From Cordilura impudica (taxonomy: Eukaryota > Arthropoda > Insecta > Diptera > Scathophagidae): DNA of 64,000 nucleotides. The notes beneath the pieces are model-generated. The model saw only the letters and a list, made by a program, of their open reading frames with translations. It did no database searches and had not been told where the DNA came from. Positions 32,252 to 42,344 of the stretch are shown here, in pieces. Positions within the stretch are counted from its first letter, which is position 1; each line of letters opens with the position of its first letter. A program made the position numbers and the translations under genes. The stretch spans positions 70,622,025 through 70,686,024 of the forward strand of contig OY821519.1 in the NCBI GenBank assembly GCA_963682025.1, read 5' to 3'.

Positions 32252-33176
32252 ACCCCTGTTCTTGAAACCACTATCACAAAAAAAAACTCGTAAATGAAAA
32301 AATTCTTAAATCTACGAGTTTTTTGATATTCTCTAATTTCAATAAGAATATTTTTTCTCGTTTTAATTCACATAGAAAAGGCTTTGTGAAATCAAAACAA
32401 ATGCCCTTTTTTTCTACTAAGCAGGTCTTAAGAGATAAAAAAAAACTAATTGATATTTAAACTCTAACATGTTTTTTATTGAACCTTGTCATTATTTAAA
32501 AAAATTAGACATTAATTTTATGAAAAAAAAAAACCATTTTAAAAAACGTCTACATTTTGCGCTGATTTAAAAAAGAATCGTAATAAGTGGTCGATGTTAA
32601 TAAAACACACTTTTTGCGATGATGCTGTTCTATAACTATAATAAAAACTTTTTATTTACACAATCTATTTTCCATTATAATTTTTTCAATTATAACATAG
32701 ATTCTTTATGCACTAATTATTGCAAATAAAGGAATTAAAAAAAATGTTTTTCATCAAATCACATATTTTTATTTTTTTGCATATGTTCGAAACAGTAGTG
32801 ATGCCAGTCAAATCCAATTTATTTGAATATCGAAATTTTTTTTGGTGATGCCTAACTTTTAAAAATAGAAAAGTCATTTTTAATTGAATGAAATTGAAGA
32901 ACAAAAACAATTAAATGAACAAATAAGTTGTCATTTTAAAAGAAAATATTTTTCTTTAAACTTTTTCTATAAACTTAAGAAAAAACATGCACAAAGTACT
33001 TAAAAGTTTTTTGTGAAACTGAATAAAGAACCATATGGCACCTCGGTTTCTAGATAACATGTGTTCTTAACTCAAACATATGGATAAAAAAAGTGGTTTC
33101 AAGAAACCCAAAATTTCAATTTCATGTGATTTCAAATTCACTCTTATTCAAATAACAACGTTTCAAGAACAGGGCT
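32252..33176 (+). mobile_element. TIR element ending in CCCTGTTCTTGAAAC, longest copy
   Basis: The ends are ACCCCTGTTCTTGAAACCAC and, read inward from the right, AGCCCTGTTCTTGAAACGTT. They share about 15 bp (CCCTGTTCTTGAAAC). Subterminal inverted pairs are also seen, such as AACTCGTAAAT against CTACGAGTTTT at 32285-32325. No transposase is present. Related copies lie at 18229-18742 and 19990-20741. No target-site duplication was recognised. Confidence 0.75.
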
Positions 33177-33526
33177 GATAGTAACACTCTTTGAAGGAGA
33201 TAATTGTTACACTCTTTATTTTGTTTTGTTGACCTTTGGAATGATCGTTTGATTATTTGTAAGTTTTATATTAGATTCTTTAAAGTAATACCGAAATATA
33301 ATTTATAGTACTATTCTTTTAAATTGATGTTGAGAAAAGCTGGCACATAAATGTACCAATCAGATGAAAAAAATAATTAAAAAACATTGTTTATATTGAT
33401 ATTTAAAAACGAATCGGAGCTCAATCATAACACTCTTCACCACTTAATAATGTAAGGTTTTGTTATCTACATATGTTCAATTCTTTTTTTGTAATCCCTC
33501 GATAACTTGGTATTCCCAAATTGGCA
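33177..33526. other. unannotated spacer before the Transib
   Basis: AT-rich with no recognised gene. It ends TTGGCA before the CGGCG target site. Confidence 0.35.
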
Positions 33527-33531
33527 CGGCG
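33527..33531. repeat. Transib target-site duplication, left copy
   Basis: CGGCG directly precedes CACAGTG. The identical CGGCG follows the right terminus at 40233-40237. A GC-rich 5-bp duplication is what Transib transposases make. Confidence 0.9.
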
Positions 33532-33544
33532 CACAGTGGACCAT

Positions 33545-36452
33545 TTTTTTTTTTTTTTTTATATTGATTTTATTATGTAATACAAAAAGCCTTCTTCATT
33601 GGCCAAACTATTACAATTGAAAATATTTGTTTATTCAAAGTAACCCAAAAAAAATAATTCTTAAAACATAAATAACACTAATGTTTTGTAAATAGCTTCA
33701 ATTTATAACAAAAAAAAAAAAAAAAAATACAAATTATGTAAATACTTAAATGTAAGTCCACTGTCAGCAATGTCTAATACCACCAAAAAATGGTTATTGA
33801 TTATTTAGATATTGAATTAACCTATTGCGGTACACTCGATAAGAAAATTGAAATGTTCGTAGCTCGTTCGGCAACTGGTTCCATGAGCGTGCAATAGTAA
33901 TTAAAAAAGATTTCTCAAAAAATGAATTGTATATTCTTGGTATAAATATTTGCACATTTCTTGTGGAGCTTATAAAATTAAAACGATCTAACAAAAACCG
34001 AGGTGTAGAACTCTTAATGAGTTTATAAAAAGATATCAAATACCTCAGAGTTAAATAATTTTCAAAAAAACATTTTAAAAAATTATTGACATATGGAGAT
34101 ATATGTATGGTTGTAGCCATTATTCTGATTTCGATATCTTACGTTGAAAACAAATCTGACAATTTTATTTATTAAAAGCTTTATCCTGTCAAAGTTACCA
34201 GCCGTCGAGCAAAGGAATACTTCAATACAATAAGATAATTGAGGCATTAAGAGAGCATGGGCGACTCTACGCCTTACATGATACGGTAAGTACATGTTAA
34301 GGCAATTTAGTTGGCGAAGAGTAAAACACACCCGTGAACATATAGCGTCTATGTGATATGAATAATTAAGTCTATTGTCTATAATAACACCTAAAATCTT
34401 AGTTCTGTCAACAAACTCCAGTTCACCCCCACCCATCCGAATCCGTATATCCCCTAAATTTAATGAACCAAATTTCAAAATCTTTGTCTTTGAAAAATTC
34501 AATATAAAAAAATTAGATCTCATCCAAGCTTCAACTCTGGCTAAGGTATTATTTATCAGCATTTGAAATATTTCGACTGAATGATTATAATGAAATAAAA
34601 TTTGTATGTCATCAGCAAATGCATATACTGAACACATTGTGCCACGCCAGATCTTACTTGACGTATGTGTGAGTTCTGACGATTAAATGATACAAACTGT
34701 TCTCTACCCGACAAATAAGAGTGTATTAATGAACATGATGCTAAAGTAAATTTAAAATCATTATAAAGCTTTTTGAACATATTCACATGATCTACACGAT
34801 CGAAAGCCTTAGACAGGTCCAATGACACCATAACACTTGTTTTCCCCTTATTTATATTTTCTCTAATAGACTCCGTAATACCTATGAATGCAGAAGCCGA
34901 ATTACAGCCACGTCGATAACCTGTTTGCCGATCATTTAACAAATTAAGTCGCTCAGTGTGCTGTAAAATTTGTGTCCTTATAACATGCTCAAATAATTTT
35001 GACAATATAGGTAAAATACTTATAGGTCTTAAATTGCTCACATCATATGATGTACCCATTTTAGGAATCGGTATTACTTTCGCAAGTTTCCACCTACTAG
35101 GAAAGACTGAAGTTGTTATTATACAATTAAATAAATGCAAAATGTGACTACTTAACATAGGAAAAATTATCTTTAAAAACTTTAGTGGAATTCCGTCAAC
35201 ACCACAAGCATTGGTTTTAATACTATTGAAAGCTGTAATCAACTCAGATATAGCAATACATTCAAAGGAAAATATTTGATCCGGTCCTTCAAAATGTGTA
35301 TAGTCAAGAACATCACTTGAACCATTGCTCAAACCATCTAAAAAATTGTCATTTACTTGATCAACATCTAAATCAATATTGTCCGGGATTGAATTTCCAG
35401 TACGAGTAACTCTTAATCGATTCCACATATCCTTAGAATTGACACCATCGAATATTTTTCCAAAATAACCTTTTTTAATTCTGCGTATAATTTTGGCTCT
35501 GTTTCTATATTTGCAAAATACACTCCATTTATATGTAGTGGGATCTTTTATATATGCCTTGTAAGCAATGTCCCTAAGAGATCTTGCATAAATTATTTCG
35601 CCAGATTTTATCCATTTTGTCGACCTTTGTTTTACTTTAAATCTGGTCAAAGGAACCAAAGCAAACATTTTCAGTATTAAAGAATCCAGTATTGAAATCT
35701 GACAATTAACATCTATTGTGTTATAAAAGGAAGAGAAATCATGATCCAATACACAAGTGGCCAATTGACCATTATCACATAACGCGTAATTCCGGTATTC
35801 AATATACTCATCTGAAACTTGATTACATATTAAAGACAACTTAAATGAAGCATAAATAAAAGAATGATGGGATGAAAGAAATGGACGTTGGAATTGACCA
35901 CTTGTATTAAGAAGAGATTGACTACTCAATAGAAAATAGTCTAAGAGCGATGTAGTATTATTCCGAACATCAAAATGTGTGGGAAGAGAATTGTGCCTTA
36001 TTAAGAGATTAGAGCGATCACAAAAACAGCGAATTTTCCTTCCCTTTGTTATATCAAATAAGTTGATATTAAAGTCCCCAACTAATATTATATCCTTATA
36101 TTTTTCAAAAATATCGTCTATCATTGATTCAAGAATATCTACATTTCCATTGGGTAAATAAACAACACCTACCAAAATGACGCTTCCACGTATATATATT
36201 TCGATAAAAAGTACCTCACATTCCCCATAATAACTATGACTCTGTTAAAATTATATTATACCGAATACTTTCCGCAACGTAGATACCAACTCCACCAGCT
36301 CGTCCATGAGGGCGGTCATTTCTGGAAAAAACATAACCAGGAATATTGACAACATCACTTGGAACCTCAGGTTTTAGCCAAGTCTCAGTTACTGCAACGA
36401 TATCAAAACATGATTCTTTAATCAGATTTTCAAATTCATCAAACTTTACAGA
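33545..36452 (-). mobile_element. jockey/CR1-like LINE, 5'-truncated, poly(A)-tailed
   Basis: The 3' end is a run of T on the plus strand at 33545-33560, i.e. a poly(A) tail on the element strand. Coding pieces run from 36452 to 33794 in the order endonuclease, reverse transcriptase, C-terminal tail, and no RNase H is seen. The 5' break at 36452 falls just inside the endonuclease. Transib sequence resumes at ATTTGACGAGAAGGCGG, and an ATTT on both sides may be the short target duplication. Confidence 0.9.
33794..36452 (-). pseudogene. LINE ORF2 remnant: endonuclease and reverse transcriptase
   Basis: 36452-36234 holds the first part of the APE-type endonuclease (DIVAVTETWLKP, then FSRNDRPHGRAGGVGIYV). 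36175-34556 continues with ILVGDFNINL and the SSHHSF motif that closes the endonuclease. The polymerase follows (KLAKVIPIPKMG, NLRPISILPILSKLFEHVI, VSLDLSKAFDRVDHV, then RSGVAQ). A deletion of about 25 codons with a frameshift follows. 34637-34083 resumes at CSVYAFADDIQILFHY, so the catalytic FADD box is kept, and continues to KILGVIIDNRLNYSYHI. 34120-33794 is the tail (FIPRIYNSFFEKSFLITIAR, WNQLPNELRTF). ORF1 is absent, and the frame breaks near 36200, 34600 and 34110. The protein would have primed reverse transcription at a nicked target. A jockey, CR1 or L2-like clade fits, but I cannot choose. Confidence 0.9.
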
Positions 36453-37118
36453 ATTTGACGAGAAGGCGGTCAAAAATCTATAACTTTTGATTGGATTGAA
36501 ATTTTGCTATGCGGTTTTTTGTTTGGTAGGTGAGACTTTAGCCTTTAAGTTTTGCTATAAAACATAATTCTCGACGAAAATAAAAAAAAGTTACGGAGGG
36601 TTTAAAATACATTTTCATTAGTAGTTGAATTTTAGTACAAAAGTGAAGTGTTAAAAGGTAAAAAAGGGGTTTTTTTTAATATAATGTCTTATTTTTTTAG
36701 TTGATTTTACAACTAATACTTTTTAACAATTTTTTAAGTTAATTTTTTCAGAAAATGCCAAACTTTGGCCCCCGTAAACTTTTTAGTCCTAATGTGCACA
36801 AGGGCCAAAGGTTGTTTTTTTTTTTTTTGAAAGATCCCGAGTTAAAATATAATTTATTAAGCAGCGAACGTAAAAGTTACCTTATATTGGTTCAAGATAG
36901 AGAAGTTTCAATGAAAAACTCGTATGTTTTTGCTTTAGTTAAATTTTTTTTTTATTGTCTTTTTAAATATTTCTATATCAATTTTTATGGTAAATTTATG
37001 AAATATAACAATTTTTATTTTAAATTTACAAAATATATAAATTTTTAAATGAAGAAAATTTTTTAACAATATAAAAAAAGTGTAGCTTATTGTTAGTGTA
37101 ATGAAAAAGTACTTTAAA

Positions 37119-39153
37119 TCAACCAATTTTTGTAAAAATTTCTTCTAAATAGCCTTGATTTTCATCTTCTAGAAGTTGTTTAGCTTCTTCGTCTAATTCA
37201 ATAGAGGTAGTTTTCCATTTTTGACGAATGTTGGACATATATGGATCTGAAGTGAACAACAAAATAGTGATAAGGTCTTCATTAGTACAACATCTGGACA
37301 TTTTCCTTGTGTTGTGCTCGCGAAAGAATCTGTAGTCTTTGTTCCTTTTTTCTTGCGCTTCTTCAGATAGATCTCCTATTGGTAGCATATTGTTTTGAAT
37401 TGTTTGTTCCCCATGGTACAAAATTTTATGAACTGTGGATGGCATATATCTCCAAGAGTATTTTTCATTATAAAGTATAGCTGTTTTATTGGCGTACTCT
37501 CCAAATTTTTTTGCATTTATCTTTCTGCTGTATTAATTCATGATCTACACCTGTGATAGATGCTTCAGTTTCCGAATCGGAAAAAAATCTCCTTGCAGTA
37601 TTTCCATCATTTGTGTTTCCTTCCCCTTGTTTTGGTTGGTCGATTACGAGGCCTAGCTGTAGATATTTTTGTTGCATTTGTTTCTTTTGCTTTCTTTTTT
37701 CTTCACTTTCTTTGTTTTTTCTCACTGTTTCGCCTAACGAACCAAATTCCAAATCATAACCCAATTTAAGAATATGCTCCATGAATCGTATTTTAGCATG
37801 AAGAGGGGACATTCCAAATACGTAGGCTTCCTTAAAACTATCGTCTTCTGGTGGGGGTTGGCTTAATTGACTTGATGTCTTTTGGCATATAATGCAGCTT
37901 GACGTTGACTTTGTTCCAGTTAAAGCTTGTGCAACTTTTCCATCAATCATTGTGAGACACATTTTAAAATGTACTTCAATGTCTTGGTCATCAAATTTAA
38001 ATATTACTGGTTGAAGTTCCTTAATTTGATCTTTAATTTTTTGAACTTCTTCAGTAATGACATCTTTGGTTTCCTTTTTGAATGCAAGTTTTATTGGTCT
38101 GCAATACTTTGTTGAAGAAGGAATTTCATTTTTCCATATATCAATTTCTGTTGATCTACTAGTTGACGGCTCTAAGACGCTATACCTTTTTGTTAAGCGC
38201 AATGGAACGAAAGATACCATAAATAAATTAGCATCTGATGAATTTTTGGCATTAAATTGCTTGTATTGTTTCCAACCAGAGGATCCATCACATCCCCATT
38301 TAGAAATTAAAGTAATGCTGCCATTACCAATTTTTTTTAAATGATCAGTATCAAGCGTATTTAGCAATCGTTCTGCAGTATGTTCAAGGAGATCTTGCAA
38401 TTTTATTTCTGCTGATGTTGAAGTGACACTAATAGCAGATTGTGAAGGTAAGCATTCTTTTTTGGCAGAAACTAACTCTAGATACTCTGGAAAACTCCCC
38501 CACAATTCTTTTCATTGGTTCGCTTCCGCAATTCCTTATATTGATTTTTGGTCAATTTCAAATCCACAAATAGGGCGAACGCTTCTTCCGGCGTAAATTT
38601 CTTATCTTCAATTGGTGTAGGAATGCTTTTCAAAATCCTCTTTGTGCGCCTTGGGCTCGCTTCTGCTATTTTTTCAATTATTTCAATTTTATTTTTATTT
38701 TGGGTTGGTTGAATTTGGTGCAAAAATGAATCCTTAATAATTCTTTGAGAAATTTCTTCATTGATATTCTCCAGCTTGCGCCTTCGAGATCTTTTACTAC
38801 ATCCGTCAATTTGTTCTGCTGGTCGACCCTTTTTTCCACTTTCTTTCAAAAATAAGTTCCTTTATTAACCAGTCTTGGTAACGTTTGTACATCTTTGGCT
38901 TGCTATGAGAGCATTCAATGTACCGACTTTTCAAGTTCGATGCAAAATTAGTAATTTCTCCTTTGTGCATTTCAATGTCTTCTAGGTTACAATTCTTAAA
39001 GAAGTCGTTGCTCACTATGTGCAAAATTACATCGTCTACATCATTTCGTTGAAAATAAATATCTGCCAGATCTCTGTAACAGTACTTAGCCATTGCACAA
39101 ATTGTAATGAATAATAATTGTGGAAACATTATTATAAATACTCTTTCGTGCAA
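37119..39153 (-). pseudogene. Transib transposase (RAG1-like) with frameshifts
   Basis: Four consecutive pieces form one protein broken by three frameshifts. 39153-38806 is N-terminal. 38849-38478 carries a basic stretch (SKRSRRRKLEN). 38505-37486 is the first part of the catalytic core. Here Asp73 in KWGCDGSSGW and Asp188 in MIDGKVAQAL match the two RAG1/Transib catalytic aspartates, and Cys204 and Cys207 in SSCIICQKT match the zinc-binding CxxC. FGMSPLHAKIRFMEHILKL and GNTNDGNTARRFF are family signatures. 37445-37119 has HKILYH (two zinc-binding His) and GDLSEEAQEKRNKDYRFFRE, in which Glu32 aligns with the catalytic Glu of RAG1, then TNEDLITILLFTSDP. The breaks near 38845, 38505 and 37480 are at short homopolymers, the last in a run of seven A. 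The enzyme would cut at CACAGTG termini. All catalytic residues remain, so inactivation looks recent or could reflect base-calling error. Confidence 0.9.
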
Positions 39154-39524
39154 TTATGTAAAATTAAAATTTTTTATCTTTTATTACCACTTTTAGAAGC
39201 ATAAAAAACCCACACCCTAACCCCTTTTAAAAGGTGAAGCATACCTGCTCATATCTTAAAGGGCTATGTCGCAATAGTTTTTTTTTTTTTTACCATTTAT
39301 CTGTTATTTAAATTGTTTCCCATTTTGTCAGGTACTTAAACTATATAACTCTAATTCAGACTATTAATGTTTTTGAAAGATACCTATGTAAATGTACCTG
39401 TAACAATTAAGCGCATTATATCTCAACCCTTTTTTATAAGTATATAACTCCTGACAACTCTACCGACACGCAAAAAAATACACCGCGGTGCACCGGTATG
39501 ACCAACATTTGTATTCATAACACT

Positions 39525-39668
39525 CGGACGGACGGACGGACATCGTTTAATCGACTCAGAAAGTGTTTTTGGGTCGATCCGTATAATAAAATATGGATAA
39601 AGGTCCAATATTTTTGGCAGTTACAAACATCACCTCAAACTTAATATATCCTAACCACATAGTGGACA
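39525..39668 (-). mobile_element. DINE-1-like 5' fragment inside the Transib
   Basis: On the minus strand it contains CCACTATGTGGTTAGGATAT, AATCACTTTCTGAG-like sequence and the GTCCGTCCGTCCG block. It covers only about the first 150 bp of the family. It lies between the Transib transposase and the right terminus. Confidence 0.75.
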
Positions 39669-40232
39669 ACTTTTGTATTCATAAATTTTGCAGAAAATAT
39701 CTAACCTTGGGTCAGAAAAATTGTTCTGGTACACACGGGCGGAAACTGGCGGGTGTATAATGGGGTATAGGAGTATAGGGGAGGGTTCGGACTATAGAAG
39801 AGTGCAAGATTTTTTCTGACTGCTTTTGACTGGCAGGAGTTATGCTCTATTAAGTATGAGATTTTCGGAAAATTTGGACCTTTTTAAAATTTTTTTTTAA
39901 ATTTCGGAATGACTCAGTGATTTTACATTTTTAACATTAATAGCATGGAAGCCACAAAATTATAAAAAATTTATTTCACTTCAAAATCTTTTAAATAAAA
40001 AAAAGTTTCAGTCATTCAAAAATAAAAATTTACAAAGAAATTTTTAATTTTAGCAAAATACTGAGAAAGCCCATTTTCGAAGACCCTGTTCGCTCTGATA
40101 TAGTTGAGAGAGAGTCGCAATTTTTTGGCTCCCGAGGTTTACTAGTATTTACTTTCAAATGAATAACTTTAAAATCGGTAACAAAAAAAAAAAATGATTT
40201 TTGGCAGCCTTTTTAAAATATGGTCCACTGTG

Positions 40233-40237
40233 CGGCG
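40233..40237. repeat. Transib target-site duplication, right copy
   Basis: CGGCG, identical to 33527-33531. Confidence 0.9.
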
Positions 40238-40298
40238 GCCAAGAATGGGTTAATTTGTACACGTAAAATGCGATGCTAGTTATTATACATATTTTTTA

Positions 40299-41001
40299 GG
40301 GCGGGTCGATTCAAAAATCGCCCAAGTGACAAGGAAAATCGTATTCTAGGGATCAAAACAAGAAACTTTGCCCGACGAACCATATCTCTTAAACGAATTC
40401 TGATGTCCCGACTTTTGACCTGTCTGTCTGTCTGTCTCACTTTGACCCATTTAGAGTGCCCCAATCAAGTCCAAATGTATGATCGACCCCCACTAACTTT
40501 GGAGGGCCGACCCACCCATGCCAGTAGCACACCCCTGGAACCTCCTGGGGGTTCCCCATATAAACATCTCAAAAAATCACCATTTTTTGTTTAGAATTGG
40601 GCTGACTATGTTTGATTTAATATTAAAATTAACACTCGTATGTATACGTATACGTATTCTACTCTGCTAATAAATAATAATCATACGCCTTGACTATGTT
40701 ATGTTATTCAAAAAGATCGATCGGATGAGGGTAAATAACTTTTAGACCACTCCGTGACTATGCGTGACACTTCGTGACTACCCCAAAATTAATCTGTAGT
40801 CACAACAAGACTATGGGCCAAGTTTCAGATCAATTGCGTGAGGGGGAATGGGGTTGCCCCATGGCAGACAGACAGACAGGTCAAAAGTCGGGACATCAGA
40901 GGTATGGTTCCTTGGGCAAAGTTTCTTATTTTGATCCCCAGAATATAATTTTCCTTGTCACTTGAGCGATTTTTTTTGCCTCCCTACAAATCGACCCGCC
41001 C
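40299..41001. mobile_element. long-inverted-repeat (foldback-like) element with TA flanks
   Basis: The ends read GGGCGGGTCGATT on both sides with TA outside (40297-40298 and 41002-41003). Similarity between the arms continues inwards for about 130 bp: AAGTGACAAGGAAAAT, AAGAAACTTTGCCC, GATGTCCCGACTTTTGACCT and GTCTGTCTGTCTG recur in inverted order. The left side has a small extra segment near 40385-40400. The middle contains TCGATCGGATGAGGGTAAAT and TCCGTGACTATGCGTGAC, which is expanded elsewhere (48068-48655). No protein is encoded. The superfamily is not identified. Confidence 0.8.
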
Positions 41002-41003
41002 TA

Positions 41004-42163
41004 ATATCTATACTCAGCCGTATGAGTGATAATGTAATGCAATTAAATATTAATCAGACGGCCTTCCAGAATCGTTCGTCAGTGATGAGCGTAACAATAT
41101 GTTAAGATACTTTGTTAAAGTACACAATATTAAGTTCTGTAGTGTCTCAACAAAGCAAGGTTTTTTTTTTTATAACCCATTTCTAGCATCATACAACAAC
41201 CAACCTCCCTCCATATTAAATGTACAGCCTTTGCATTATGTACGTTATAAGTGAGTACATACTTTAGGATGTGGCCTACTTTCATTTCATAATAACTGAA
41301 AAATAACATTGTTTTTTAAAGGATAAACCCACCGCATTTCAGGCAGTTTGCCTATACTTTCAGTTTTTCACTCTCTATTTAGTATCCAGAACTCAATAAA
41401 CATATTTGTATTGGGAACACCACATACAATGAGTGTATCATTGTTGAAGCTTCAGCTGATTTTTCCAACTTTTTTTTTTCAACAAAAATGTCAATCATTT
41501 TATTCTTTTTCTACTATATTGCTGTGTTTATGTTTATGTTTATCTTTTCGTTGCCTTCTGTTTGTTAGCAGCAGAGTGTAATCAATTTATGTGGTGCTTG
41601 AGAAAGCCTTGTTGTAGGTTATTTTACTATTGATATTAATATTTTTGTTGTTTTATTATTTTAAAATGTTTACAATTGCGTTATTGCAAAAACAAAAAGT
41701 AGATAAACATTAAATAAACATTTTTGAGGAAAATAGTGAATCCATTAACGATTGTGTTATATTTTTCAAGGAGAAAACAACCTTTTTATAATTCCTCTTT
41801 GATGAAGGTTGGTTTTATAATGTATTTTGATAATGTCTTGTGTTAAATATAAAAAAAAAAAAAAATGTACTCGTATGTTTATATTGTTACAAGTTTCTTA
41901 GCAAAGTATTTTTGCAGTAAAGGAGGGAGGGAGATATCCTAACCAAACAAAGTTGCAACATTTGTTATAATATACACATTTTCTAATGACTTGAATTTGA
42001 TAAATCCAAATTTTATTAATTGAAATTTAAAACAGATGGCGCAACAATAAAATTGAAAAAGAAACAGGGATGGCGCATGAAATATTTAATTAAATTAAAA
42101 TCTTACTGAGATAATTAGAAGGAAATTGAATTGTATTCAGTAAGATAATTAAATCCAATTTTT
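41004..42163. other. unannotated stretch of about 1.2 kb
   Basis: AT-rich, with no recognised gene or repeat. A frame at 41348-41581 lacks domain or splice support. Poly-pyrimidine runs near 41465 are not followed by a convincing exon. Confidence 0.35.
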
Positions 42164-42340
42164 TATACCCTATACCACTAAGTGGTGAGGGTCTAATGAG
42201 TTTGTAACTACAAAAAATATTTGATATGCACCCAATTTTTATTATGCCGATCGATTTATGGATGTCCGTCCGTACGTCCGTCTGTCTGTCTGTGTGCCCA
42301 TGTAAACCTACTCAAACTATAGGCCGCAATTATAAATATA
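42164..42340 (+). mobile_element. DINE-1-like 5' fragment
   Basis: It starts TATACCCTATACCACTAAGT and includes GTCCGTCCGTACGTCCGTCT and CAAACTATAGGCCGCAA. It stops near 42340, where LINE sequence takes over. Confidence 0.8.
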
Positions 42341-42344
42341 TGTA

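Larger units (their letters stand above)
33532..40232 (-). mobile_element. Transib element with LINE and DINE insertions
   Basis: The termini are CACAGTGGACCAT at the left and the exact complement of CACAGTGGACCATATTTT at the right. Both are bounded by CGGCG. The first seven bases equal the heptamer of vertebrate V(D)J recombination signals. RAG1-like transposase fragments on the minus strand occupy 37119-39153. A LINE at about 33545-36452 entered 13 bp from the left terminus, and a DINE fragment lies at 39525-39668. Without the LINE the element is about 3.8 kb. The non-coding flanks match the short derivative at 3245-4079. The element is complete in outline, but its transposase is broken. 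Confidence 0.93.

Noticed and set aside
37553..38344. Plus-strand frames opposite the Transib transposase
   Set aside because: Shadows of the minus-strand coding sequence, with no motifs of their own.
37119..39153. A domesticated RAG1-like host gene
   Set aside because: It is enclosed by matching CACAGTG termini and CGGCG duplications and has three frameshifts, so it is an element gene in decay rather than a host gene.
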